64,000 nt of DNA, from the NCBI GenBank assembly GCA_964481425.1, contig CAYZTM010000016.1:1-64000 (forward strand), read 5' to 3'. Every line of letters starts with the position of its first letter. The first letter of the stretch is position 1. The stretch is from MKUN01 sp964481425 (GTDB lineage Bacteria; Bacteroidota; Bacteroidia; Chitinophagales; Chitinophagaceae). The position numbers and the translations under genes are program-made. This document shows, piece by piece, positions 16,985 to 26,883 of this stretch. The notes beneath the pieces are model-generated. The model searched no databases. It was not told the DNA's origin and saw only the letters and a list, made by a program, of their open reading frames with translations.

Positions 16985-19900
16985 TCAGATCCCAGCCTAT
17001 GTGAAGCGGGAACTTCATGAATATCTTTGTTTTTGTACAGCAGCACCAGGAAGGTGGGCAGCACTATCAGCAATAAAACAAGTGCCGTAAGAAAGCCACC
17101 TATCACGGCAATTGCCAGTGGCTGGTGCAGTTGCGCACCCGTGCCTATACCCAAGGCGAGCGGCATTAAAGCTATGATGGCCCCAAGGGCAGTCATTAAT
17201 TTGGGCCTCAACCTGGTCGATATCGAAAAGATCACAGCATCCTTAACCGATTGGGTCTGTAAGGCTTCCCTAAACTGAAGGAAAGTGAAAATGGCATTCT
17301 CCCCGATGATGCCCACGATCATGATAAGACCTGTATAGCTACCTACGTTCAAAGGTGTGTTGGTTAAAAATAAGCCAAGGTAACTGCCGGTAATGCCCAG
17401 CACGGCAAGTACAACGATCAAAGCAGCAACGGCAACATTGCGAAATAAGAACAGTATCACAGCAAAGACCAATAATGCCGAAGCAATGAGGATCAATAAC
17501 AGCTCATGGAAGGATTGTTGTTGCTCGGCATATGAGCCTCCATACACAATATGATAGCCTTTGGGCAATCGTATATCTGCATTCACCTTTTTCCTGATGG
17601 CATTGATGGCACTCCCAAGGTCCCGGTTATCCAGCCGGGCCGTAACTGCGCCCATTGACTGGAGGTTCTCCCGTTGGATCTCTGCGTCACCGGTTGCAAT
17701 TTTTACGGTAGCCAATTCGCCGATAGGTTTTAGTTGGCCGTTCGGTAAAAATATAGGAAGTTGCCTGGTCGCATTTACATCGAGCTGTCTTGCCCCCGGA
17801 TATATCAAGCGGATGTTGGTGAGCTGTTCATTTTCCAGCACATTGCCCGCCACTATGCCCTGGAGCGCTGTCTGCACCTGTGTTTGAAAATTGGCCGGAG
17901 TTATTCCATATTGAGCAAGCAGCTCGTAATGCGGAATGATGCTGACAGAAGGCCCCGCAATGACCACTCCATTAAATACGTCGGCTACGCCACTGATGCC
18001 GGAAGCTATATCCGCTATTTCGGTAGAGAGCTCCCGGAGCTTCTGCCGGTTATCGCCAAATATCTTGATCTCGATGGGCTGTACCGAGGTCATCAGGTCA
18101 CCCAACATATCACCAATAACCTGCCCGAAATCGACCCGTAATGCGGGTTGGGTACTTTCAATGCGTTTCCTTATATCGGCAATTACATCTTCGGTGCTGC
18201 GCTTGCGGGATTTCTTCAACTGTATGAGGTAGTCGCCCCTGTTCGGCTCGGTAATGAAAAAGCCCATTTGGGTGCCGGTGCGCCGAGAATACGTTTCCAC
18301 TTCCGGTATTTTTACAATGATCTTTTCTACTTCGCGAAGCATCCTGTCTGTTTCCTCTAAAGATGTGCCGGGAGGAGAGCTATAATCCAAAACAATGCTG
18401 CCCTCGTCCATCTCGGGTAAAAAGCCGGTTTGTAAATGTGGCAGTACGAGCACAATACAAAGAATGAAGGCTACTACGATGCCGAAACTAATGACCGGCC
18501 TGTTGATAAAAAATGATACCCATCTCTGTTTCTTTACGGAATGGGCTTGCTCCTGCCTGTTTTTGAAAGGCTTCCTGCTGATGAGTAAATAAATGACCGG
18601 CAGCCCTATCCATGTAACGAAAAAGGAGCAAACCAGCGTGATGAGCATGGTATTGGTAAGCACATTGAAGTAAGCACCCGCAACCCCTGTCATCATTACA
18701 AAGGGTATGAAAATGACTATGGTACTGATAGAGGAACCTATCATGGCAGGTAATAAATATTTTATTGCTTTCTGCACGAGGCTGGTAGAAGGCTCATCCG
18801 GGTGCTCCTCGTGGGTACGGTGTATCTGCTCCATTACCACAATGGCATCATCTATTATCAAGCCGATGGCAGCAGCTATAGCACCAAGGGTCATAATATT
18901 AAGCGAGTAACCAACAAGGTACAGGACAACAAGCGTCAGGCAGAGCGTAACGGGAATAGTGACCAAGATGGTAAGACTTGCCTTTACAGATCTCAGGAAG
19001 ATAATGGCGACAACTATTGCCAATGCCAGTCCTATCCACAGGCTATCCGTCACACTTTTAACCGAGTCTTTTACGAAAGCAGACTGATCATAGTAAGGCC
19101 GGATATGAACACCGGCAGGTAACAACTGCGGCAATTGTGCCACTTTTGATTTTACACTATCTGCTACCGTTAGCAGGTTGGCGTTGGGTTGTTTGATAAC
19201 TGCGATGAGCACAGCATCCCTCCCGTTAGCATTTATCCGCGTGTATTCCGTAGCTTCATGAACAGCGACCCGGCCAATATCACTGAGCAGGATGGCACGC
19301 TTGCCGTCGTTGCGCACCACCATGCTTTTTATTTCGTCAATATCGTGCACGGTGGCATCTGTGACGCTCAGGTATAAATAACGGTAGTCCGATAAATAGC
19401 CATTCGCTTTTATGAGCCCCGTCTGGCTTAATGTAGTGTTGAGCATCTCCGGGGTTATACCTAAGGCCGACATCTTTTGCCGGTCGAGCATTACCCAGTA
19501 TTCCTTTTGCCTGCCGCCGATGATCCTTATTTCCGCCACTCCTTCCACCTGCGATAAAAATGGCTTAATGGTATAAGTGGCGAGTAACTTTAACTGGATA
19601 GGCGACAAGGTGTTGCTCTCGAGCGTATAGCCCATCACCGGAAGGATAGATGGGTTCATTTTTTCAATAGTGACCTGCGTTCCAGGAGGAAGTGAACCCT
19701 TGATCTCATTGATACGAGACTCTATTCTTTGCTGACTGAGATCAATGTCAGCATTCCAGTTCATAAAGGCCGATATCTCGCAACTACCTCTACTGGTGGT
19801 ACTCCGAACAGTCTGCAGTTCAGGCACCCTTTTTATCGCATCCTCGATCGGCTTTGTTACCGTCACCATCATTCTATCCACCGGCTGTAAGCCCGCATCG

Positions 19901-20040
19901 GCTATTACCTTGATCTTGGGGAAAGTGATCTCGGGAAATAATGAGGTCTGGAACCGGGTATATACCAATGCACCTGCCATGAGCACAAATGCAAGCAGAA
20001 CAGTTACGGGGTTTTTGTACCTGACAAAAAAGTTCTTCAT
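16981..20040 (-). CDS. RND-type efflux pump permease
   Basis: 1019 residues with the full RND plan: helix 1 (NPVTVLLAFVLMAGALVY), a large periplasmic loop (about 35-330), helices 2-6, a short cytoplasmic loop, helix 7, a second periplasmic loop and helices 8-12. Helix 4 carries the proton-relay Asp pair in GLIIDDAIVVMEQ, as in the HAE-1 (multidrug, AcrB-like) branch and unlike the DG of metal-exporting CzcA/CusA. It should expel hydrophobic compounds using the proton gradient. It is the last gene of a PepSY-RR-HK-TolC-adaptor-pump series, three bases after the adaptor stop. Confidence 0.94.
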   Translation of the reverse strand: MKNFFVRYKNPVTVLLAFVLMAGALVYTRFQTSLFPEITFPKIKVIADAGLQPVDRMMVTVTKPIEDAIKRVPELQTVRSTTSRGSCEISAFMNWNADIDLSQQRIESRINEIKGSLPPGTQVTIEKMNPSILPVMGYTLESNTLSPIQLKLLATYTIKPFLSQVEGVAEIRIIGGRQKEYWVMLDRQKMSALGITPEMLNTTLSQTGLIKANGYLSDYRYLYLSVTDATVHDIDEIKSMVVRNDGKRAILLSDIGRVAVHEATEYTRINANGRDAVLIAVIKQPNANLLTVADSVKSKVAQLPQLLPAGVHIRPYYDQSAFVKDSVKSVTDSLWIGLALAIVVAIIFLRSVKASLTILVTIPVTLCLTLVVLYLVGYSLNIMTLGAIAAAIGLIIDDAIVVMEQIHRTHEEHPDEPSTSLVQKAIKYLLPAMIGSSISTIVIFIPFVMMTGVAGAYFNVLTNTMLITLVCSFFVTWIGLPVIYLLISRKPFKNRQEQAHSVKKQRWVSFFINRPVISFGIVVAFILCIVLVLPHLQTGFLPEMDEGSIVLDYSSPPGTSLEETDRMLREVEKIIVKIPEVETYSRRTGTQMGFFITEPNRGDYLIQLKKSRKRSTEDVIADIRKRIESTQPALRVDFGQVIGDMLGDLMTSVQPIEIKIFGDNRQKLRELSTEIADIASGISGVADVFNGVVIAGPSVSIIPHYELLAQYGITPANFQTQVQTALQGIVAGNVLENEQLTNIRLIYPGARQLDVNATRQLPIFLPNGQLKPIGELATVKIATGDAEIQRENLQSMGAVTARLDNRDLGSAINAIRKKVNADIRLPKGYHIVYGGSYAEQQQSFHELLLILIASALLVFAVILFLFRNVAVAALIVVLAVLGITGSYLGLFLTNTPLNVGSYTGLIMIVGIIGENAIFTFLQFREALQTQSVKDAVIFSISTRLRPKLMTALGAIIALMPLALGIGTGAQLHQPLAIAVIGGFLTALVLLLIVLPTFLVLLYKNKDIHEVPASHRLGSD

Positions 20041-20043
20041 GGG

Positions 20044-20973
20044 CTACCTGTTAGTTACTTTGACCGCTGCCGTGTCCGGCAAGCCAAAATTTCCGCTGGT
20101 CAATACAATATCCGAAGGCTCAACTGCACCCGATAATATTTCTACTCGTCCGGATGTTTCCAATCCTTTATTTATAAGCACCTTCACTGCTGTACTGTCA
20201 TTTATCATTTTCATCACCCAAAAATCAGTTTGGGTATCATCGGCCAATACCGCGGTCTTAGGCACAGAGACAACATCCTGTTTCTCCTTCCTGACAACCT
20301 GCACCCTGGCGATGAGGTTTTCCGGTATGTCGCCAGGCGTATCTGTTTTTATTACAAAGGTCTGCGCCTGTGACAGCGAATCGACTGTGGGCAACTCAGA
20401 GGCTATATGGCCGTTCATTGTGTTTCCGTCAGGCAGCATGACCCGCACAGAATTTCCTGTTTTTACATAACTGTGTAATTCATAAGGAACGTTCAATAAA
20501 AAAGCAAAGCTGCTTTTATCGGTGATAATGGCCAGTTGCTCTCCATCCTGTATATAATCACCTAATTGGTGATCCATTTGTGCTATGTAACCACTTCTTG
20601 TTGCCTTTATGTCGTTGAGCCCGCTGAATCCGAAAGAAGGGTCCAGTTTATTAATTGCATTGCCGATGCTTTGTGCTTCTTTGGTCTTTACACGGAATAA
20701 AGTTGTTCCCTGTGTTACATATTGGCCTATATGAACATTCACAGCCTGGATGTACCCGGCAGTATTAGCCTTGACGATATTCTTTTGCAGAAAGGTGGCA
20801 GTGGCACTAAGGTCTGCATATTCCACCATATCCGATCGTTTGACAGTATCGACCGTAACGGGAGTTTCTATCGCACTTACCTGTTCGTCCGATGCGCTCG
20901 TACTACCGGTACACGAGGTCATCGTTGTGGCGGTCAATGACAATGCAGCCAGGCACCTGAAAAAATATCTCAT
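20044..20973 (-). CDS. Periplasmic adaptor (membrane fusion) lipoprotein of the RND pump
   Basis: 309 residues from ATG 20973; a TTG start 21 bases earlier would sit inside the channel gene. The N-terminus MRYFFRCLAALSLTATTMTSC ends in a lipobox-like TSC. The barrel-sandwich (lipoyl) halves are IVKANTAGYIQAVNVHIGQYVTQGTTLF and TRSGYIAQMDHQLGDYIQDGEQL, separated by only a very short hairpin. Beta-barrel and membrane-proximal domains follow. It bridges the pump and the TolC-like channel. It starts five bases after the channel gene, and the pump follows with a three-base gap. Confidence 0.88.
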   Translation of the reverse strand: MRYFFRCLAALSLTATTMTSCTGSTSASDEQVSAIETPVTVDTVKRSDMVEYADLSATATFLQKNIVKANTAGYIQAVNVHIGQYVTQGTTLFRVKTKEAQSIGNAINKLDPSFGFSGLNDIKATRSGYIAQMDHQLGDYIQDGEQLAIITDKSSFAFLLNVPYELHSYVKTGNSVRVMLPDGNTMNGHIASELPTVDSLSQAQTFVIKTDTPGDIPENLIARVQVVRKEKQDVVSVPKTAVLADDTQTDFWVMKMINDSTAVKVLINKGLETSGRVEILSGAVEPSDIVLTSGNFGLPDTAAVKVTNR

Positions 20974-20978
20974 AATGC

Positions 20979-22223
20979 TTATTGTCTGTTCCAATAGTTG
21001 ATCTGGTTAATTATCTGCAGGCAAGTGATGTTGTTTTGCGTCAATAAATTATTTGCGGCCAGGTAGTTATTAATGGCAATTACGAGGTCTGATATCTTCA
21101 CGTCGCCGGTAGTTAAGAATTTTTTATTCACGTTTATCAGCGTTTCAGAATATTTTACCTGTTCATTAATATCATTGATCAGCGACTTTGTACTTGCAAG
21201 CTGCTTCTTCAACATCCCGATCTGCTGATCGTACTGCGTCTTGAAAAAATCGCGGTAATTGCCAATAGTGGTTTGCTGCAATACAATTTTTTGAGCTTGC
21301 AGCTTGCGCTGATGGCCATCATATATCGGCAGGCTCAGGTTCAGACCTATACCGGCGCCGAAATTCTTTTCCGCCTGGTAGGCCAGGGAGGAGTTGTAAC
21401 CGGCATTTACATATCCTGCAAGTTTAGGCCTGTAATTGTAATTGAGTAATAATAAGTTGTTGTTTAGAGCAAGACTATCCAATACATATTTTCTATAGAA
21501 AACAGAAGCGTCGGCCTCGCCGGGCAGAGATAATTGAATAGAGGGGTAGGTGAGCGCATAGGAAGTAGTATCAAATATCCCGCACAAATAATTGAGCGTT
21601 GCCAGGTCTGCCTGGTATTGTATCTGTAATTGCTTTACCTGGAGGTCCTGTTGCTTGACGGTTACCATAAAGGCCAGGTAGTCGCTTTGGCGATATATGT
21701 TCGACCTTGTAAGCCGCATTAATATGCTATCCTCATCCACCAGCAGGTGGCGCACGCGATCGTAGAATTCCAGTTGTTTTTGGTCGCCGTAGGCTACTAT
21801 ATATTGTGCTGTTATGGTCCGCTTAAGGTCCTGCTCGGATATTTTCCTTTCATTTTTAGCAGAATCCTGTGCAAGGTGCAAGCCCGAGAGCCTTGCCTGC
21901 AAATGTTTCTTCCCGATAAAGGACTGGTTCACATTCACGAGTGCATTGTATGTACCCCCGTTGGTGACAGCAGGATCGTAACCATAACCATTGATCACCG
22001 GCGGATAGAAATTATCGCTGGTAAAAGATACCTGGGGCTTATAATTTGCTTTCAGCAGGCTGCTATCTACTTGTGCCGCAGCTACCTGGTTATCCAGGTC
22101 TTTAAGTAAGGGGCTGTTTTGCAGTCCTTGCGCTAAAAAATACCCGAGGTCATGCTCTTGTGCAGCTATCCTCGTGGAAAGCAGGGTGACAAGACAAATA
22201 AAAAGAAATAGTGCGCATCGCAT
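20979..22223 (-). CDS. TolC-family outer membrane channel
   Basis: 414 residues. Signal peptide MRCALFLFICLVTLLSTRIAAQ, then the OEP pattern: two repeats of long helices around short outer-membrane strands. The first is DLGYFLAQGLQNSPLLKDLDNQVAAAQVD and the second includes VLQQTTIGNYRDFFKTQYDQQI. It supplies the exit duct for the RND pump. It lies 43 bases downstream of the histidine kinase gene and directly upstream of the adaptor. Confidence 0.88.
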   Translation of the reverse strand: MRCALFLFICLVTLLSTRIAAQEHDLGYFLAQGLQNSPLLKDLDNQVAAAQVDSSLLKANYKPQVSFTSDNFYPPVINGYGYDPAVTNGGTYNALVNVNQSFIGKKHLQARLSGLHLAQDSAKNERKISEQDLKRTITAQYIVAYGDQKQLEFYDRVRHLLVDEDSILMRLTRSNIYRQSDYLAFMVTVKQQDLQVKQLQIQYQADLATLNYLCGIFDTTSYALTYPSIQLSLPGEADASVFYRKYVLDSLALNNNLLLLNYNYRPKLAGYVNAGYNSSLAYQAEKNFGAGIGLNLSLPIYDGHQRKLQAQKIVLQQTTIGNYRDFFKTQYDQQIGMLKKQLASTKSLINDINEQVKYSETLINVNKKFLTTGDVKISDLVIAINNYLAANNLLTQNNITCLQIINQINYWNRQ

Positions 22224-22266
22224 ACCGGATGCAAATCAAGGCCCCAAATCTGTAGAAATTCAGAAT

Positions 22267-23514
22267 TTAGAATGCTATGCGGAAAGAATGCCTGTTACCA
22301 ATATATGAATAGCTTATGGCATAACCGGCGGCCTCGCAAATACGCTTAACGATGGCCAGCCCAAGCCCGTTGCCCTCCTCCTTTGCCTCGGCAGAACGGA
22401 AAAAGCGCTGAAAGACATGTTCCTGCTGCATGGCAGGCAGGTAGGAAGTGTTACTGATCACAAGCTCATTTTCATTTAGCCTTATAGAGATGATTCCGCC
22501 AGCAATGTTGTAGCGGACAGCATTATTCAGAATATTGCCTACAAGTATATCCGCCAGGTAAGCATGAAACGTTAGGGATGTCGGGGCAATGTCTGTATCA
22601 AGAGAAATCTCTTTCGTATTGACCAGGTCGTCCAGCTCGCCCAGTTTGTTATGTACCACCTCATCGAGCCTGACCTGCTCCGTGAACATGAACTGCCCGT
22701 TCTCAATTTTTGTAAGCAAGAGGAGGGATTGGTAAAGCTTAGACAATTTACGCACCGCCTGCTCTATGCCCACCATATGGCCGGCATATTGCCTGAAAAC
22801 GTTCTCATCCTGCTGTATCAGCTCCAGTTTTGCCCGAATAACCGCCAGAGGCGTTTGCATTTCATGCGCTGCATAAGAAGTAAATTCATTCAGCGACTCA
22901 AAATCGGCCTGTACCCTGCGCAGCACATCACTAATGCCTTTATTAAGCTGATCAAACTCATCGATACCTGAAGACCTGAGCGCGAACTCACTTTTCTGGT
23001 CTACTTTAAACCTTTTCAGGAAATCCATCGCCTCATAGAAAGGGTGCCAAAGCTTATTCAAAACTGCCCGGTTGATCAGCTGAGAGGAGATAAGCACCAG
23101 GGCTATAAGGAGTATGGTCACAACAATGATCACACTCAACAAGCCCTCTGTCTCTTCCAAAGGTTTGCTTACCGTTACCAGGTAATTAATGCCGTTCACC
23201 TTCGCAGAGAACGCGATCTGACGGGACCATTCACTTTTTTTTACATACTGTACATAGTCATTAGAAAAATGCTCTTTGACCGGGGTGCTTGCCTGTTGAT
23301 AGACCGTAAATTGGTCGGGTGTGTTCAATACTTCAGGGAGCTTGCCATGTTTCCGGCTGAAGGTCAGTATCTCTGTTCGTTCGGTTTCGAGCGCTTCATC
23401 AAGCTGGTGTAAGAGTATATAGTGGACCATGAAATAAAACAGGCAACTACCCAACAAGAATATTGCGATAGTGGCCGCAACGTTTATCCGGTTATACCTG
23501 GTGAATAACTTCAT
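22267..23514 (-). CDS. Sensor histidine kinase
   Basis: 415 residues. Two transmembrane helices (about 12-32 and 127-147) flank a periplasmic sensor region of about 95 residues. The DHp domain carries the phospho-acceptor His217 (AAHEMQTPLAVIRAKLE). The ATPase domain has an N box (ILVGNILNNAVRYN) and a G box (EGNGLGLAIVKRICEAAG). It should respond to an envelope signal and phosphorylate the adjacent regulator, whose gene overlaps it by four bases (ATGA). The likely target is the downstream pump operon. Confidence 0.92.
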   Translation of the reverse strand: MKLFTRYNRINVAATIAIFLLGSCLFYFMVHYILLHQLDEALETERTEILTFSRKHGKLPEVLNTPDQFTVYQQASTPVKEHFSNDYVQYVKKSEWSRQIAFSAKVNGINYLVTVSKPLEETEGLLSVIIVVTILLIALVLISSQLINRAVLNKLWHPFYEAMDFLKRFKVDQKSEFALRSSGIDEFDQLNKGISDVLRRVQADFESLNEFTSYAAHEMQTPLAVIRAKLELIQQDENVFRQYAGHMVGIEQAVRKLSKLYQSLLLLTKIENGQFMFTEQVRLDEVVHNKLGELDDLVNTKEISLDTDIAPTSLTFHAYLADILVGNILNNAVRYNIAGGIISIRLNENELVISNTSYLPAMQQEHVFQRFFRSAEAKEEGNGLGLAIVKRICEAAGYAISYSYIGNRHSFRIAF

Positions 23515-24188
23515 GAGATACCGAATTTGTAACCCATACCATATACACTATGGATGTAATCGCCGCTACCGGCATGGAGCAGCTTTTTGCGCAGGTTTTT
23601 GATGTGGGCGTACATAAAATCGAAACTCTGTACCGCCTCCATATCGTCACCCCATAAATATTCCGCGATCAGGGTTTTGGATAGTAACCTGTTCTTGTTG
23701 ACTATGAAGTAAACAAGAAATTTATACTCCGTCTTGGTGAGCGGTACGGGGATATCGTTGACCATAACTTTTTTCTCTTCGAGGTCAATCGCTATCTCTT
23801 CAAATTCAAGCTTGTTGCTCAACAGGTGGTTTTTACGTCGCACTATTGCTGCGATCCTCAGACTTAGTTCTGCAAGGTGGAATGGCTTGGTCAAATAATC
23901 GTCTGCTCCGAGGGCAAGGCCTTTTAGCTTATCGTCTAACTGGTTCCTTGCCGATACAATTATTACACCATCCGCTTTATTTTGATCTCTTATTTCCTCA
24001 AGCAGCTTTAAACCGTTGCCGTCAGGCAACATTATATCCAGGACCACGCAATCATAGTCATACAGGTCTATCTTTTGTAAAGCATCCCTGTAATTGGTCA
24101 CAGACTCACAGGTATAGTCGAGCGATCTGAGATACTCGACTATACTGCTGTTCAGCGCCTGTTCGTCCTCTATGATCAATATTTTCAT
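23511..24188 (-). CDS. OmpR/PhoB-family response regulator
   Basis: 225 residues. The receiver domain has the acidic pair at EDE (7-9), phospho-acceptor Asp51 (CVVLDIMLPDGNG) and the conserved Lys of LTKPFH. The C-terminal winged helix (about 130-225) shows the recognition-helix region DFMYAHIKNLRKKLLHAG and ends in YGMGYKFGIS. It is a DNA-binding transcription factor controlled by the kinase that overlaps it. It is first of the two and 70 bases downstream of the PepSY-like gene. Confidence 0.95.
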   Translation of the reverse strand: MKILIIEDEQALNSSIVEYLRSLDYTCESVTNYRDALQKIDLYDYDCVVLDIMLPDGNGLKLLEEIRDQNKADGVIIVSARNQLDDKLKGLALGADDYLTKPFHLAELSLRIAAIVRRKNHLLSNKLEFEEIAIDLEEKKVMVNDIPVPLTKTEYKFLVYFIVNKNRLLSKTLIAEYLWGDDMEAVQSFDFMYAHIKNLRKKLLHAGSGDYIHSVYGMGYKFGIS

Positions 24189-24258
24189 TGCGTTGTTACA
24201 AAGTTGCCTTATTTTTTGTCAATCAGCAACAGGAGGATAGGGCTTTGAGGCCCTTTGC

Positions 24259-24690
24259 TTAATCTTCAACCGCTTTGAGGAATATACCTTTAGAACTGAA
24301 GAGCAGGTCCATACCATTTACCTCAGCTTCATAGTTCAATTCACCTGAAGCAAGAATAATTTCTGCAGCCTCTTTTATTTTGGCGTTCTTATAATTGTTA
24401 CTAACGTACTCCCGAACATTTGCGGGTAGCGCCGAGGTGGCGATCGCAGTTTCCACTTCCATTATCTTACCCGAAGGCGTTACAAGTACGGACCTGTTTT
24501 TAAGGCCATCTTTGAAATTTGCCTCGAAGTTGGCCTTCTCCCGTTCCCACTTAAACGCCTTAGCATCCGGAAACTTTTGGCTAACTGCCCTGCTGACCAC
24601 TGTTGGTACCTTATTCGCTGAAATCTTTTGTGCAGAGGCAGTTGTAACAGATAATATCAGAACTGCCAGGATCATCTTTCTCATTTTCAT
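24259..24690 (-). CDS. PepSY-like periplasmic protein
   Basis: 143 residues. Signal peptide MKMRKMILAVLILSVTTASAQ, then two repeats of the PepSY-like/BLIP-like fold: VPTVVSRAVSQKFPDAKAF and LPANVREYVSNNYKNAKIKE, each followed by strands with the xYEAxV pattern (ANFEANFKDG, LNYEAEVNG). Such proteins are often encoded next to two-component systems in Bacteroidota and are thought to act in the periplasm as modulators or sinks for the signal. Its place at the head of the regulator, kinase and pump series supports a regulatory role, which is inferred. Confidence 0.82.
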   Translation of the reverse strand: MKMRKMILAVLILSVTTASAQKISANKVPTVVSRAVSQKFPDAKAFKWEREKANFEANFKDGLKNRSVLVTPSGKIMEVETAIATSALPANVREYVSNNYKNAKIKEAAEIILASGELNYEAEVNGMDLLFSSKGIFLKAVED

Positions 24691-24787
24691 CGCTTTGTTT
24701 ATTGCAAACTAAAGATGTGTTTCTGAACATATTCTGAAGGGAAAAGGAGGAGAGTACAAAAATTGTATTTGCGCATGTTCCCTGGCG

Positions 24788-25663
24788 CTACCAAAGTACT
24801 TTGTAATTCCTGTAGCCGAATTCCAGGCCAAACCATTTGAAGGCCAGCTTTTTGAGCTTATCTTTTAAAGAAAGCTTATTGTAGGAGATATCATAATCGA
24901 ACTGCCAGTTACGCTTTGCAATGCGTCCCTGCATAATGCGGGGATGTGTACCCGTAAATTTTTCAAGCGCATCAATATTTTCGAGGTAGTTGAACTCATC
25001 CGCCTTCACAATGTGCTGCTCCACCCATTTATCATCGTGCCAGAGCTTATTAAAGTCTTCCTGTTTCAACTGCATAGCGCGGGGGTCCTTCACCCAGCCA
25101 TAGTGGTATATGTATGCATCTACCGGCTTTACCCGGAGCTTCTCATTGTCGCCCTTCCTGAAGCCCTGTGCATCGCGATAAGAATAAATGCTTTTGTCAT
25201 TCCTCACTACGCGTATCTCACGAGCATACCATGAGGCCGAGGTGCCTACGTAATCGTATGAGCCGTAGAAGTGCAGGTATTTGAAGAGCAGGCCATCCAC
25301 TTCCTTATTGTCCTTCCATTGCAACATAGCCTTCCGGACAGCTTCATGGTATTTTTCGTGCAGCAGCTCATCGCCCTGTATGTAAAAGCACCAATCTGTA
25401 TCCGGATCTATTGCACGGAAAGATTTATTCGTCTCCTCGGCCAGTACACGTCCTCCCTCGCGAATGGAATCGTCCCAAACCGTTTCCAGAATTTTTATCT
25501 TTCCCGGGTCAATGCTTTGTATCAATTCCAGTGTAGCGTCTTCAGACCTTCCAACGGCAACCACAAAATCGTCGCAGAGCGGCAATACGGAACGGATGGC
25601 CTCCACGACGGGATAGTCATATTTTATAGCATTCCGTATAAATGTAAAACCTGTGACCTTCAT
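24788..25663 (-). CDS. Family 2-like glycosyltransferase
   Basis: 291 residues with a GT-A fold start (VTGFTFIRNAIKYDYPVVEAIRSVLPLCDDFVVAVG) and the nucleotide-sugar/metal motif as QGDEL near residue 97. A basic C-terminal tail (KLSLKDKLKKLAFKWFG) could touch the membrane. The donor and acceptor sugars are unknown. It is third in a minus-strand series (patatin-like, GT4, this gene), 11 bases after the GT4 gene, so it probably acts on the same cell-surface glycan. Confidence 0.83.
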   Translation of the reverse strand: MKVTGFTFIRNAIKYDYPVVEAIRSVLPLCDDFVVAVGRSEDATLELIQSIDPGKIKILETVWDDSIREGGRVLAEETNKSFRAIDPDTDWCFYIQGDELLHEKYHEAVRKAMLQWKDNKEVDGLLFKYLHFYGSYDYVGTSASWYAREIRVVRNDKSIYSYRDAQGFRKGDNEKLRVKPVDAYIYHYGWVKDPRAMQLKQEDFNKLWHDDKWVEQHIVKADEFNYLENIDALEKFTGTHPRIMQGRIAKRNWQFDYDISYNKLSLKDKLKKLAFKWFGLEFGYRNYKVLW

Positions 25664-25674
25664 ACTATGTTGCC

Positions 25675-26856
25675 TCAGTTGAGCACTATCTGTTTAAAAT
25701 GTTCAATGACCGTAGCAATATCAAATTCTGCCAATATGGTCTTTGCATTTCTTTTATATTCTTCCTGCAAAGAGCTATTGTCTTTCAAGTCCATGATCGC
25801 TTTGCTCATAGCTGCCACATCGCCTATGGGCACCAAAGTACCGGCCTCACCATACATCAATATCTCCTTTACCCCCGTAGGGCAAGCGGTGGCCACCACG
25901 GGCCTTTCGAGCGCCAGGGCCTCTATCAATACCGTAGGAAGCCCCTCGTTCTTTGAGCCAAAGAGAAAAAGCTTAGTATTCTTTATCCAGGGATAAGGCT
26001 CGTAGCTAAAGCCTGCAAAAAACACTTTGTTGCCTACTCCTTCTTTAGCAGCAAGGCCGCGAAGCAGCTCTTTATCGGGCCCGTCGCCAACTATTACAAG
26101 GGGCTCGGTAATACCCTGTTCTTTCACGCAGGCGGCATAAGCCTTTATTACCGTTGCTACATCCTTTTGCGATTCGTTGAGCCGACCCAGCGAAAGAAAA
26201 TAATTACCCGCTTCTACTCCTTCCGGTAATGCCAATGGGGCCTGTGCTGCCTCTTTTATCTTTTCCTGGTCGAAAGAATTATACAGCCTGACCGCTTTAC
26301 CCTTTAACTGCGGATATAGTTTTATAGCTTCTTCTTTCATTTCATCGCAGATCATGATGACCTTATCGTAGTGCATCAGGCGGCGGGCAAGTTTGTCGCG
26401 CCTGCTCAAATGGGCATGCTCATGCCAGTAATGTGCCAGGCTAAAATGCGAATAAGCAATGGTCTTTTTGCCCCGGAATAACTTATAGTAGGGCGCCAGG
26501 GTGGTATCAAAGTCAATGACCACATCTGCATCCGCCAGCACTTCTTGCAGCCGCTTTTTCCATTGTTTCTTCTGCAGGGGTGATAAGAGCAACTCGTTGT
26601 ATAGCTTTTCGGGAACGGAGATATTTCCGACTGCTCTTTTTTTCCGCGCAAACGTTAGGGCGGGTTGGTCCACCAGGTAATTTATCTCTACGTATCCGGG
26701 TATCCTGCTTTTCAGCACTTCCAGCTCGCCTAAGTCGTAGCCTATCGACAATTTAATCCTGTACTCCGATGAGTCCAGGGCATTGAGCAGGTCTATCAGC
26801 ACCTTCTCTATGCCACCGGCCAGCAGTACATTTATATGAAATACGATGGTGGTCAT
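25675..26856 (-). CDS. Family 4-like glycosyltransferase
   Basis: 393 residues, GT-B fold. The N-terminal domain begins with VLLAGGIEKVLIDLLNAL, a typical glycine-rich acceptor loop. The donor domain holds LSLGRLNESQKDV, LVIVGDGPDKELLRG and the EX7E motif in GSKNEGLPTVLIEALALERPV. It transfers a sugar from a nucleotide donor with retention, probably in lipopolysaccharide or capsule building; the exact sugar cannot be told. It starts 27 bases after the patatin-like gene and 11 bases before the GT2 gene. Confidence 0.9.
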   Translation of the reverse strand: MTTIVFHINVLLAGGIEKVLIDLLNALDSSEYRIKLSIGYDLGELEVLKSRIPGYVEINYLVDQPALTFARKKRAVGNISVPEKLYNELLLSPLQKKQWKKRLQEVLADADVVIDFDTTLAPYYKLFRGKKTIAYSHFSLAHYWHEHAHLSRRDKLARRLMHYDKVIMICDEMKEEAIKLYPQLKGKAVRLYNSFDQEKIKEAAQAPLALPEGVEAGNYFLSLGRLNESQKDVATVIKAYAACVKEQGITEPLVIVGDGPDKELLRGLAAKEGVGNKVFFAGFSYEPYPWIKNTKLFLFGSKNEGLPTVLIEALALERPVVATACPTGVKEILMYGEAGTLVPIGDVAAMSKAIMDLKDNSSLQEEYKRNAKTILAEFDIATVIEHFKQIVLN

Positions 26857-26883
26857 TACCGGGAAACGGCTGTAAATGTACTA

